This document shows, piece by piece, positions 7,560 to 15,261 of a stretch of DNA of 15,719 nucleotides (position 1 is its first letter; each line of letters begins with the position of its first letter). The stretch lies in contig DBTI01000030.1 in the NCBI GenBank assembly GCA_002306975.1, positions 667 to 16,385 of the forward strand. Reading direction: 5' to 3'. Origin of the DNA: Ruminococcaceae bacterium UBA1320. GTDB lineage: Bacteria > Bacillota > Clostridia > Oscillospirales > Ethanoligenentaceae. The translations under genes and the position numbers were made by a program. The notes under the pieces were generated by a model. The model did not search any database, was not told where the DNA came from, and was given only the letters and a program-made list of their open reading frames with translations.

Positions 7560-9320
7560 TTATGAAAGGCGTTTCTCAAGCCCGTCAAGCTCTTTTAAAA
7601 GCTCTTTCGGAAGTTTGTCGCCAAATTTTGAATAGAACTCTCTGATACCTTCAGCTTCGCTCTTCCAAAGGGAAGGATCAATTTCAAGGAGGTTTTTAAT
7701 GGTGTCTAAGTTAACGTCATCAAGACCGCCAAGCTCGATATCCTCAGGCTTTGGCTCATAGCCTATCGGTGTTTCAACAGCTTCCGCTTTTCCTTCGCAG
7801 CGGTCAAGGATCCACATCAGTACGCGCATGTTGTCGCCATAGCCGGGCCATACAAAGTTTCCGTCGTCGTCTGTGCGGAACCAGTTGACGTTGAAGATTT
7901 TCGGGGGATTGGCGATTTTTTTGCCCATCTCAATCCAATGTGCGAAATAATCGCCCATGTGGTATCCGCAAAATGGAAGCATAGCCATTGGGTCGCGGCG
8001 AACAACGCCGACCTTGCCGGAAGCCGCGGCTGTGGTCTCTGACGCCATTATGGAGCCGACAAATACGCCGTGATCCCAGTCAAACGACTGATAAACGAGC
8101 GGGGCTGTCTTTGCGCGGCGGCCGCCAAAGACAATAGCGGAAATAGGCACGCCCTTAGGATTTTCAAATTCAGGGGAAAGGCACGGGCAGTTGCGTGAAG
8201 GTGCGGTAAAGCGGCTGTTTGGATGTGCTCCCTTAACGCCGGATGCTGCATCCCATTTTTCGCCTGTCCAGTCGATTGCATTCTTTGGAGGGTTCTTGTC
8301 GAGACCTTCCCACCAAACGGTGCCATCGTCGACGTTGTAGGCAACGTTTGTGAAGATGGTGTCTTTCTTTGTAGCTTCAAGCGCATTCGGGTTGGATTTT
8401 ACATTAGTACCCGGTGCAACGCCGAAGAAACCGTTCTCGGGGTTGACTGCCCAGAGTCTGCCGTCTTCGCCGATACGCAGCCAGGCGATATCATCGCCGA
8501 CGCACCAGACTTTATAGCCTTTTTTGCCATAGATTTCTGGTGGAATAAGCATGGCAAGGTTGGTTTTGCCGCAAGCGGAAGGGAAAGCGGCGCAGATGTA
8601 TTTAACTTCGCCTTTAGGGTTTTCAATACCCAAAATGAGCATGTGCTCCGCGAACCAGCCTTCATTTTTGCCAAGATATGAAGCTATACGGAGTGCAAAG
8701 CATTTTTTGCCGAGCAGCACGTTCCCGCCGTAACCGGAGTTTACGCTCCAGATGGTGTTGTCTTCAGGGAAATGGCAGATAAAGCGGTTTTCTTCGTCAA
8801 GCTGTGCCTTTGAATGAAGACCTCTGACAAAATCGTTGCTGTCACCAAGCTGGTCGAGAACCTTTTGACCGATTCTTGTCATGATGTTCATGTTGAGAAC
8901 AACATAGATCGAATCAGTCAGCTCTACGCCGATTTTTGAAAATTGTGAACCGATAGCGCCCATAGAATAAGGAATTATATACATTGTTTTGCTCGCCATC
9001 GAGCCTTTAAAGAGTTTTCCAAGTTTTTGATAGGCTTCGGCGGGATCCATCCAGTTGTTGGTTGGACCGGCGTCTTCCTTATTGCGGCTGCAGATAAAGG
9101 TGCGGTGCTCAACACGGGCAACGTCGTTTTTTGCGGTGCGGTGGAGATAGCAGCCCGGCAATTTTTCTTCATTAAGCTTTAAAAGCTCACCTGACGCCAC
9201 AGTTTCGCGGCGTAATTCGTCAAGCTGGCTTTCACTGCCGTCAATAAGCACAACCTTCTGTGGGTTTGTGAGTGTTATCATCTCATTAACCCAGTTTTCA
9301 AGGTTAGTATTTTTAAACAT
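7560..9320 (-). CDS. pckG: Phosphoenolpyruvate carboxykinase (GTP)
   Basis: Interconverts oxaloacetate plus GTP and PEP plus CO2 plus GDP. The 586-residue protein is of the GTP family, not the ATP family: it has the signature FPSACGKTN (246-254) with the P-loop and reactive cysteine C250, the metal-site block GDDIAWLR (275-282), SGYGGN (195-200), FGGRRAKT (398-405) and the guanine-binding region GNFVWPGYGDNMRVL (487-501). It is complete from N-terminal helices to C-terminal tail. The ATG has an AAGGGG site 8 bases upstream. It stands alone between its own promoter and terminator. In fermentative anaerobes the enzyme may work anaplerotically (PEP to oxaloacetate) as well as in gluconeogenesis; which direction dominates here cannot be read from sequence. 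Confidence 0.97.
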   Translation of the reverse strand: MFKNTNLENWVNEMITLTNPQKVVLIDGSESQLDELRRETVASGELLKLNEEKLPGCYLHRTAKNDVARVEHRTFICSRNKEDAGPTNNWMDPAEAYQKLGKLFKGSMASKTMYIIPYSMGAIGSQFSKIGVELTDSIYVVLNMNIMTRIGQKVLDQLGDSNDFVRGLHSKAQLDEENRFICHFPEDNTIWSVNSGYGGNVLLGKKCFALRIASYLGKNEGWFAEHMLILGIENPKGEVKYICAAFPSACGKTNLAMLIPPEIYGKKGYKVWCVGDDIAWLRIGEDGRLWAVNPENGFFGVAPGTNVKSNPNALEATKKDTIFTNVAYNVDDGTVWWEGLDKNPPKNAIDWTGEKWDAASGVKGAHPNSRFTAPSRNCPCLSPEFENPKGVPISAIVFGGRRAKTAPLVYQSFDWDHGVFVGSIMASETTAAASGKVGVVRRDPMAMLPFCGYHMGDYFAHWIEMGKKIANPPKIFNVNWFRTDDDGNFVWPGYGDNMRVLMWILDRCEGKAEAVETPIGYEPKPEDIELGGLDDVNLDTIKNLLEIDPSLWKSEAEGIREFYSKFGDKLPKELLKELDGLEKRLS

Positions 9321-9566
9321 TAAATAACCCCTTTCACATTGCTATTATTTACTGTTTTATTATATAATATCATAACGCTTTTTGCAACTGAAATTTGCAA
9401 GAAATATAAAATTATAATTCATAATTTATTAATATATAGGCAATCAAAGCCTGAAACGGGTATACGACTGCAATAAATACAAAATAAATATTCTTTTCTT
9501 ATCCAAAAATGAATACGAAAATACTGATAAATGAGATAATATTACATGGACAAGTTTAAAGTTTAC
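9321..9566. other. AT-rich intergenic region between pheA terminator and pckG
   Basis: A non-coding spacer holding the pckG promoter near its low-coordinate end. A second TTGCAA lies at 9395-9400, 7 bases beyond the one used as -35 (9382-9387). No gene or further structure is evident. Confidence 0.5.
9359..9387 (-). promoter_or_regulatory. Sigma-A-type promoter of pckG
   Basis: On the minus strand TTGCAA (9382-9387) and a perfect TATAAT (9359-9364) are separated by exactly 17 bases. Transcription would begin near 9352, giving a leader of about 30 bases that includes the AAGGGG ribosome binding site. A second TTGCAA lies just upstream (9395-9400). Confidence 0.75.
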
Positions 9567-9609
9567 AAAATAAAAGCCGCTGCCTTTGCTAATTTGCAAA
9601 GACGGCGGC
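9567..9609 (-). terminator. Intrinsic terminator at the end of the aro operon
   Basis: On the minus strand a 14-position stem pairs 9596-9609 with 9576-9589, with one C-A mismatch and one wobble, around a 6-base loop. It is followed by TTTTATTTTG. It lies 18 bases after the pheA stop. The plus-strand reading lacks a T-run, so it serves the minus strand only. Confidence 0.85.
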
Positions 9610-9627
9610 CCACTGTCAAATTATAGC

Positions 9628-10764
9628 TTATGTTTCGTCATAACAGCCGAGAAAATAAAATGTCGGAAGCTCATCACGCAGTGTTCCGAGCAGATTCATG
9701 GTTTGCTCAGAGTTTGTGTTGCCGATAAAGTCAATATAAAAGAAATATTCAAACGGTGTTTTCGGGTCAGGGCGGGACTCGATTTTTGTAAGGTTTAGCC
9801 CGTCAAGCGCAAAGCGCGACAGGGTGCGGTATAATGACCCGGTTATGTGCGGCAGAGCGAAAATTATACTAATTTTGTTTGAGTCCTCGTGCAGCTCGAG
9901 GCTCTTTGAAATGGAAACAAAACGGGTGCAGTTGTCGTCTGTCTGCTGGATTGATTCCGCGAGCACGTCAAGCCCGTAAATGTGGGCGCATTCCGGCGAG
10001 GCGATCGCCGCCTTTGTGCGGTCGCCCATTTTTGCCACATACTGTGCCGCTATAGCCGTGTTGCAGTAAGGAACCTTGTTAAGCCGGTGATGTTTTTCAA
10101 AAAAAGGCGTGCACTGCGGAAAAGCATGGGGATGTGAATAAACGTCCTTTATTTCGGCAATCGCCGAGCCGCGCACTCCGAGCAGGCTGTGACTTATGGG
10201 GAGCTGAAGCGCTTTAACAATATAATATTTATATTTCAACAGCAAATCATAAACATCGATAACCGAACCGGCGGTGGAGTTTTCCACCGGCAGCACGCCA
10301 TAATCGCAGGAACCGTCTTGAATGCAGCAAAGCACCTTATCCCAGCTGTCGACGAACTCGAGCTTGCTGTTTTCATACATTTTTGCCGCCGCGATGCCCG
10401 CGTAAGAGCCGGGCACTCCTTGAACGGCGATACGCGGCGACGCAAGTTCCTCGCGCGGCTTGCCGATTTCTTCTCTGAACCTGAAATTTTTTCCGCTCTC
10501 GTTCGCAAGAATATCGCGCTGACGATTGCGGCTCAGCTCCATTATATAATTGCATAAAGATACGGCGTACTGTGAATATTCCGAATCCACCGAGTTTTTT
10601 GCTTTGTCGAGAATACTTTGCTCGCGGGCGACATTTAAAATGGACAATCCGGTTTTCATTTTTTCGCGCGCTATGCCGTCGGCAATATTCATGCGTTTTT
10701 CAAAAAGTTTGAGGACCTCATTGTCAATATGGTCGATTTCTATTCGTGATTCTTCAAGCGTCAC
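9628..10764 (-). CDS. pheA: Bifunctional chorismate mutase / prephenate dehydratase (P-protein)
   Basis: Converts chorismate to prephenate and prephenate to phenylpyruvate, the phenylalanine branch. Counting from the GTG start, an AroQ-type helical chorismate mutase covers about 1-88 (RIEIDHIDNEVLKLFEKR at 7-24). The dehydratase domain covers about 108-285, with VQGVPGSYAG at 114-123, VENSTAGSV at 160-168 and the catalytic TRF in NCTRFVS at 278-284. A C-terminal ACT domain covers about 297-378, with GSLYRTL and the effector motif KIESRP at 327-332, so feedback control by phenylalanine is likely. A longer reading starts at a TTG (10777-10779), but that codon overlaps the GGAGGT ribosome binding site; the GTG 7 bases after it fits. 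It overlaps aroC by 11 bases and is the last gene before the terminator. Confidence 0.96.
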   Translation of the reverse strand: MTLEESRIEIDHIDNEVLKLFEKRMNIADGIAREKMKTGLSILNVAREQSILDKAKNSVDSEYSQYAVSLCNYIMELSRNRQRDILANESGKNFRFREEIGKPREELASPRIAVQGVPGSYAGIAAAKMYENSKLEFVDSWDKVLCCIQDGSCDYGVLPVENSTAGSVIDVYDLLLKYKYYIVKALQLPISHSLLGVRGSAIAEIKDVYSHPHAFPQCTPFFEKHHRLNKVPYCNTAIAAQYVAKMGDRTKAAIASPECAHIYGLDVLAESIQQTDDNCTRFVSISKSLELHEDSNKISIIFALPHITGSLYRTLSRFALDGLNLTKIESRPDPKTPFEYFFYIDFIGNTNSEQTMNLLGTLRDELPTFYFLGCYDET

Positions 10765-11848
10765 CTTTACAACCTCCAAGCATCAAATCAAGCATGCAAA
10801 ATGCGGTCAGCGCCTCGACGACGGGCACAGCGCGGATAACCACACAGGGGTCGTGCCTGCCTTTTATCTGTAATGCGGCGTTGCAGCCTTCTTTTAAATC
10901 TACCGTTTGCTGCGGCAGGAAAATTGACGGCGTGGGCTTGAAGGCAAGGCGAAAGACAACCGGCATTCCGGAGGTTATGCCACCAAGTATACCGCCGCTG
11001 TGGTTTGTTGCTGTCTTAACCTTGCCGTCGCTCATACAGAATGCGTCGTTGTTTTCGCTGCCGTGAAGGCGGGCCGCGCCGAAGCCTTCGCCGAACTCCA
11101 GCCCCTTTACAGCGGGAATGCCGAAAAGCACTGAAGCGAGCCGGTTTTCAACCCCGCCGAAAATCGGGTCGCCCAATCCGCAGGGCAAACCCTGCGCCGC
11201 ACATTCGACAATGCCGCCGACGGAGTCGCTGCCCATACGCGCCGCTTCGATAACCTCGCGCATTTTTGCTTCCGACTCGCTGCCGATAACAGGAAAAGTC
11301 ATGTGCGAAAGTTCGCGCAGCGTTTCCGCGCCTACATTAGCCGCATCAAAAGGCGTGTCGTTAACTCCGCCGATACTGTAAATATGCGCGCCGATATTAA
11401 CTCCGCGCCGTGTCAATAAGCCGCGGCAGACAGCGCCCGCAAAAACCATGGGAGCGGTCAGCCTGCCGGAAAAATGCCCGCCGCCGCGAAAATCGCTGAA
11501 ACCGCCATATCGGGTGTTAGCGGTAAAATCGGCGTGACCCGGGCGCGGAAACCTTGAAAGGTCGTCATAATCGGAGGAGTGGGCGTCGCTGTTTTTTATG
11601 ACGGCACAAAGCGGAGAACCTGTTGTGTGTCCGTCAAGTACGCCCGAAAGAATCTCCGGCGTGTCGCTTTCTTTTCTCTGTGTCGAGGTTTTGTCCCTGC
11701 CGGGCGCGCGGCGCGACATTTGAGCGCCGATTTCCTCGAAATCAAGCGGTTCTCCGGCGGGTAGCCCGTCTATAACAACACCGATTGCAGCTCCGTGCGA
11801 TTCGCCAAAGATAGAGAGCTTGATATTTTCACCTGTCATCGATGACAT
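10754..11848 (-). CDS. aroC: Chorismate synthase
   Basis: Makes chorismate from EPSP by a trans-1,4 elimination of phosphate that needs reduced FMN; the last common step of the shikimate pathway. From the ATG at 11846-11848 the protein has 364 residues. Family motifs are GESHG (15-19), RRAPGRDK (46-53), RPGHAD (102-107), NHSGGILGGITSG (282-294), FKPTPSI (303-309) and RHDPCVVIRAVPVVEA (331-346). The flavin/substrate loop usually written RxSARET is FRGGGHFSGRLT here (120-131), a variant I associate with clostridial AroC. A GTG two codons upstream is only 2 bases from the AGGAGG site, whereas the chosen ATG is 8 bases away. It overlaps the end of aroA by 20 bases and pheA by 11, consistent with translational coupling. 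Confidence 0.96.
   Translation of the reverse strand: MSSMTGENIKLSIFGESHGAAIGVVIDGLPAGEPLDFEEIGAQMSRRAPGRDKTSTQRKESDTPEILSGVLDGHTTGSPLCAVIKNSDAHSSDYDDLSRFPRPGHADFTANTRYGGFSDFRGGGHFSGRLTAPMVFAGAVCRGLLTRRGVNIGAHIYSIGGVNDTPFDAANVGAETLRELSHMTFPVIGSESEAKMREVIEAARMGSDSVGGIVECAAQGLPCGLGDPIFGGVENRLASVLFGIPAVKGLEFGEGFGAARLHGSENNDAFCMSDGKVKTATNHSGGILGGITSGMPVVFRLAFKPTPSIFLPQQTVDLKEGCNAALQIKGRHDPCVVIRAVPVVEALTAFCMLDLMLGGCKGDA
10772..10777 (-). promoter_or_regulatory. Ribosome binding site that decides the pheA start
   Basis: GGAGGT on the minus strand lies inside the aroC coding end and is followed after 7 bases by GTG (10762-10764). The competing TTG start at 10777-10779 shares a base with this site, which rules it out as its start codon. 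The shorter protein has 378 residues. Confidence 0.8.
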
Positions 11849-13097
11849 TTGCACATCCTCCTAAAGCGTTGTAATGCCCGAAAAATTCGGGATAGGATTT
11901 GTTTATGCTCTCGCAGCCTGTGATTGTAACCTTGCCTTTGCAGTGTGTGGCGGCGATAGACAGCGCCATAACTATGCGGTGGTCGTTAAAGCTGTCGGCT
12001 GTGCCGCCGTCAAGCTCCGGAACACCATCGATAACAAGCCCGTCGTCTGTTTCAGAAACATGGGCGCCGAGCGCGTTTAACCCAAGTGTAACCGAGCGCA
12101 GACGGTCACTTTCTTTAATCCGCAGGCGGGCGGCTCCTTTTATAACCGTCCGTCCCTCGCAAAGCGTCGCGACGGCGGCAATCGGCGGCACAAGGTCGGG
12201 AATCTGAGAAGCGTCAATTTCACAGCCGCACAGCTTTTTGCCCAAGGCGGAAACCGTTTCACCGCAATTAACCTGCGCGCCAAAGCGGTGCAAAATCTCC
12301 GAAACGGCGCTGTCGCCCTGCCTTGACCGTATGCTGAGACCGGCACAGCTTATTTGCGAGCCAAGTGCTCCGGCGGCGAGCCAAAACGCCGCCTGTGACC
12401 AGTCACCCTCTGTTTTGTAAGTACAGGGTGTATATTTTTGATTGCCTTTTACAAAATACGACTGTTCGCGACTGACTATCTCAACCCCGAAACGGCGCAT
12501 TGCGTCGATGGTAAGGTCAATATAGCCGGCTGACTGCAATGGTGACGAAAGCGTTATAACGCTGTCGCCCGAAAGCAAAGGCAGAGCGAGCAAAAGGCCG
12601 GTGATAAACTGTGAACTCACGTCACCGGGCAAAACAAATTCGCCGGGGCGGAGCGCACCGGAAATTTTAAGCGGCAGACCGCCCTCTGTCTCACAGTTTA
12701 CTCCGGCAGGGGGAAGGCAGTCGAGATATGGGCCGATCGGTCGCTGTGGAAGCCGCCCGTGACCTGTAAAGGTAACCGGCTTGCCGCCGACAGCCGCAAT
12801 CGGAATAAGAAACCTAAGCGTCGAACCAGATTCCAGACAGTCAATTTCCGACGTAATATTACAGAATGTATCACTTCCGTCGACACAAAGCGCGTTTTCG
12901 ACACGCGAAACGCGCGCGCCAAGCGCACGAACAGCACCGATTGTCGCTTCCATGTCGTCGGAAGGCTCAAAAGGCGCGATAAGGCTCTTTCCGCGCGCCA
13001 AAGCCGCGCAGATTATCGCGCGGTGTGTGTCGCTTTTTGACGGCGGCGGCGTAACGCAGCCGCTCAGTTTTTGCGGGGTGATGACAACCCGGCTCAT
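11829..13097 (-). CDS. aroA: 3-phosphoshikimate 1-carboxyvinyltransferase (EPSP synthase)
   Basis: Condenses PEP with shikimate-3-phosphate to give EPSP. The 422-residue protein has the two-domain inside-out barrel motifs: PPSKSDTHR (18-26, substrate lysine K21), ESGSTLRFL (89-97), GRLPQRPIGP (114-123), GDVSSQF (158-164), the catalytic Asp in IPDLVPP (D301), RIKESDR (326-332) and NDHRIVMA (371-378). At the segment that in E. coli reads GNAGTAMRP, this protein has ESGSTLRF, so the positions equivalent to T97 and P101 are Ser and Phe, more like divergent EPSP synthases than the E. coli type. The start ATG directly follows the aroB stop (TAAATG) and its GGAGGA site lies within the aroB end, so translation is probably coupled. 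Confidence 0.96.
   Translation of the reverse strand: MSRVVITPQKLSGCVTPPPSKSDTHRAIICAALARGKSLIAPFEPSDDMEATIGAVRALGARVSRVENALCVDGSDTFCNITSEIDCLESGSTLRFLIPIAAVGGKPVTFTGHGRLPQRPIGPYLDCLPPAGVNCETEGGLPLKISGALRPGEFVLPGDVSSQFITGLLLALPLLSGDSVITLSSPLQSAGYIDLTIDAMRRFGVEIVSREQSYFVKGNQKYTPCTYKTEGDWSQAAFWLAAGALGSQISCAGLSIRSRQGDSAVSEILHRFGAQVNCGETVSALGKKLCGCEIDASQIPDLVPPIAAVATLCEGRTVIKGAARLRIKESDRLRSVTLGLNALGAHVSETDDGLVIDGVPELDGGTADSFNDHRIVMALSIAATHCKGKVTITGCESINKSYPEFFGHYNALGGCANVIDDR
11857..11862 (-). promoter_or_regulatory. Ribosome binding site that decides the aroC start
   Basis: AGGAGG on the minus strand, inside the aroA coding end, is 8 bases from ATG (11846-11848) and only 2 from the alternative GTG (11852-11854). 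The ATG is preferred. Confidence 0.75.
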
Positions 13098-14153
13098 TTA
13101 TTCATCCTCCAGAAAGAAGCGCCTGAAATCCGCGTCAGAAAGGCGGTGAAGAAACGCGTCGCCGATTTTGCGCAAAAGAACAAGCGTGATTCCGCCGTCC
13201 GCGCGCTTTTTATCGCTTGCGGCAGCTTTCACAATGTCATCAATAGAAGCGCTGCATTCTGTGGGCAGACCGAATTTTTTCAGGAGGGTTTCTATTTTTT
13301 TAGTAGTTCCTTTTTGCGTCAGCCCTTTTTTTTCAGACTGCCGTGTTATAAGAACCATGCCGATTGCAACCGCTTCGCCGTGAGTATAGGTTTCAAAGTT
13401 ATAAGTCTTTTCTATTGCGTGACCGAGTGTGTGACCGAAATTTAAAAGCATGCGTTCGCCGCTTTCACGTTCATCACGCTCAACCACTCTGCGCTTTATG
13501 TCGATATTGCGGCAGATAAAATCTTCGTCAACCGCCGCGCCGCCAAGAAGCGCGTCGAAAAGCGCGCTGTCACGGATGCAGGTGTGCTTGATCGCTTCCG
13601 CCATGCCGTCGGAAAAAATGCGGCTGTCGAGTGTTTTTAACGTGGAGGGGTCGCAGATTACAAGGCGTGGCTGCCAAAAAGCGCCGACAAGGTTCTTGCC
13701 TTCACACAAATCGACCGCGGTTTTTCCGCCGATTGAAGAGTCAACCTCTGCGAGCAGCGTTGTGGGAACCTGCACAAAATCAATACCGCGCATATAGGTT
13801 GCGGCGGCAAAACCGGAAACATCGCCGACAACACCGCCGCCGAGTGCGACAATAAGGTCGGCGCGCGTGTAGCCGTTTTGAGCCAGGAAGGTATAGATGC
13901 CAAGCAGAGTGGTGTGATTTTTTGATTTCTCACCGGCGGGGAAGATATGCAGCTTTGCGGTAAAACCCGCGGCGGCAAGCGACTGCATCATTCTGTCGCC
14001 GTAAAGCTTCGCAACCGTCGAGTCAGAGATGACGGCGACGTTTTGTGTTTTGGTAATCGGGCGGATAAGTTCACCGGAATGGTCTAATAGACCGGTGCCT
14101 GCTTCTATATCGTAGCTTCTGCCGGTGCTTACATGGATTGTTCTGCTTTGCAT
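13098..14153 (-). CDS. aroB: 3-dehydroquinate synthase
   Basis: Cyclises DAHP to 3-dehydroquinate using NAD and a divalent metal; second step of the shikimate pathway. The 351-residue protein has the NAD-binding block ALGGGVVGDVSGF (103-115), the signature VPTTLLAEVDSSIGGKTAV (129-147) and the metal ligands in place: E186 in GMAEAIKH, H241 in NFGHTLGHA and H258 in YTHGEA. The catalytic lysine K144 of GGKTAV is present. The ATG has a strong AGGAGG site 6 bases upstream. It follows tyrA after 211 bases that carry a palindromic repeat, the only real gap in this operon, and it abuts aroA. Confidence 0.97.
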   Translation of the reverse strand: MQSRTIHVSTGRSYDIEAGTGLLDHSGELIRPITKTQNVAVISDSTVAKLYGDRMMQSLAAAGFTAKLHIFPAGEKSKNHTTLLGIYTFLAQNGYTRADLIVALGGGVVGDVSGFAAATYMRGIDFVQVPTTLLAEVDSSIGGKTAVDLCEGKNLVGAFWQPRLVICDPSTLKTLDSRIFSDGMAEAIKHTCIRDSALFDALLGGAAVDEDFICRNIDIKRRVVERDERESGERMLLNFGHTLGHAIEKTYNFETYTHGEAVAIGMVLITRQSEKKGLTQKGTTKKIETLLKKFGLPTECSASIDDIVKAAASDKKRADGGITLVLLRKIGDAFLHRLSDADFRRFFLEDE

Positions 14154-14364
14154 AAAAATCCTCCTGAGTTGTTTACCTTTATATTAAATCTTTTATTTTG
14201 CAGTTGTTTATAAATTAAGCTCCCCTCTTCTGAGAGAGGAGAGGGTGCCACCGCAGTGGTGTGAGAGGGTTCCACTGCGACTGGCGGGTATTTCTGTTTT
14301 AACTGTCTAAAAGCCCATTCTTTCAAACAACAAAAGAACAAGTTATCACCAACAAAAAATCAAA
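14154..14364. other. Gap between tyrA and aroB
   Basis: A 211-base non-coding gap containing the GC-rich palindromic repeat (listed separately) set in AT-rich flanks. An open frame across it on the minus strand reads through the repeat, has no ribosome binding site and no plausible protein character, so it is not called. No strong promoter for aroB is evident. Confidence 0.5.
14217..14288. repeat. REP-like GC-rich palindromic intergenic element
   Basis: Two hairpins lie side by side. The first spans 14220-14243: CCTCT (14224-14228) pairs with AGAGG (14235-14239), extended by CTC/GAG past one mismatch. The second pairs CGCAGTGG (14252-14259) with CCACTGCG (14272-14279), extended by GCCA (14247-14250) and TGGC (14282-14285) past a small bulge. 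The GAGAGGGT-type words recur between them (14240-14246, 14264-14270). The pattern resembles short intergenic palindromic repeats that I recall as multi-copy in Oscillospiraceae genomes, where they are often mis-called as small hypothetical proteins. Only one copy is in this window, so repetition is recalled rather than seen. Confidence 0.6.
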
Positions 14365-15243
14365 CTAAATCTTCCCCGCGTCTTGCCCGCCGCAGGCACA
14401 GGCGTCTTTGATGTCGCGTGCTTTTTGGAGCAAAGCCGCGAGCGTATGCTTGTCGCCGCTCGCGGCGGCGTCGCGAATCGCCTGCATATTTTTGATCATA
14501 ATATCTATTTCATCACACAGCTCGTCTTTGTTTTCAATAAAAAGCTGTGACCAAAGCTCGGGGTTTATGTGTGCCACCCGTGAAATGTCACGAAAACTCC
14601 CTGCGGAAAATCCGTCGTGCTGTGGGCAGCAGGGGCTCATTACGTAAGAGCAGGCAAGAACGTGCGGTAACTGGGAGGTAAAAGCAATCATGCGGTCATG
14701 ATGCTGCGGCGTCGTTACAACAACTCTGCCAAACCCTGCTTTTAAAAGGATATCACGCAGCTTTTCTATAATAACACTGTTTTCGGAGCTTTTGGGGGTA
14801 AGAATGAAGCTTGCTCCACGGAAAAGCTCGGCATAAGAAGCGGAATAACCGCTGTTTTCGGTGCCCGCCATCGGGTGTCCGCCTATAAAGGTGAAATTGC
14901 CGCCAAGTTCTGCACTGTAAAGTTCCGCACAGACTTTGTTTTTGATGCCACAGCAGTCAACGACAACAGAACCGGTTTTAAAGCGGGGAGCATTACTTTT
15001 AACAAACTGAACGATACCCGCGGGGTATAGCGCTGCAAAGATAATATCACAGTCAAACAGTATAGAAGGCTCGCAGCCCGCGGCATCGACAGCACCTTCT
15101 TTTAGGGCGGCGCTGACAACGCTTTTTGCGGAATCAAAACCGGCGACGTAAAGCCCGGTACTTTTAAACGCCTTTGCAAGAGAACCACCAATAAGACCAA
15201 GCCCGGCGACGCCGATTCTAAAACCGGTAAAGCCATCATCCAT
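14365..15243 (-). CDS. tyrA: Prephenate dehydrogenase (monofunctional)
   Basis: Oxidatively decarboxylates prephenate to 4-hydroxyphenylpyruvate, the tyrosine branch. The 292-residue protein starts with a Rossmann fold: GVAGLGLIGGS (11-21), and an Asp at the end of the second strand (VAGFD, D37) that points to NAD rather than NADP. The prephenate site is marked by GGHPMAGTE (121-129), SQLPHV (190-195) and SFRDISRVA (216-224), which supply the expected His and Arg residues. The protein ends after the helical dimerisation domain, with no ACT domain and no fused chorismate mutase. Tyrosine feedback through an ACT domain is therefore unlikely. The ATG follows an AGGAG site by 9 bases and lies 18 bases after the DAHP synthase stop, so both are in one operon. 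Confidence 0.95.
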   Translation of the reverse strand: MDDGFTGFRIGVAGLGLIGGSLAKAFKSTGLYVAGFDSAKSVVSAALKEGAVDAAGCEPSILFDCDIIFAALYPAGIVQFVKSNAPRFKTGSVVVDCCGIKNKVCAELYSAELGGNFTFIGGHPMAGTENSGYSASYAELFRGASFILTPKSSENSVIIEKLRDILLKAGFGRVVVTTPQHHDRMIAFTSQLPHVLACSYVMSPCCPQHDGFSAGSFRDISRVAHINPELWSQLFIENKDELCDEIDIMIKNMQAIRDAAASGDKHTLAALLQKARDIKDACACGGQDAGKI

Positions 15244-15261
15244 TTTTTATAACTCCTGTCT

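Noticed and set aside
8223..8681. Plus-strand open frame of 152 codons inside pckG
   Set aside because: It is antisense to the conserved PEP carboxykinase core and has no supporting signals.
14129..14341. Minus-strand open frame of 70 codons across the tyrA-aroB gap
   Set aside because: It reads through the palindromic repeat and overlaps the start of aroB, has no ribosome binding site, and its Pro/Ser/Glu-rich sequence is what this type of repeat gives when translated.
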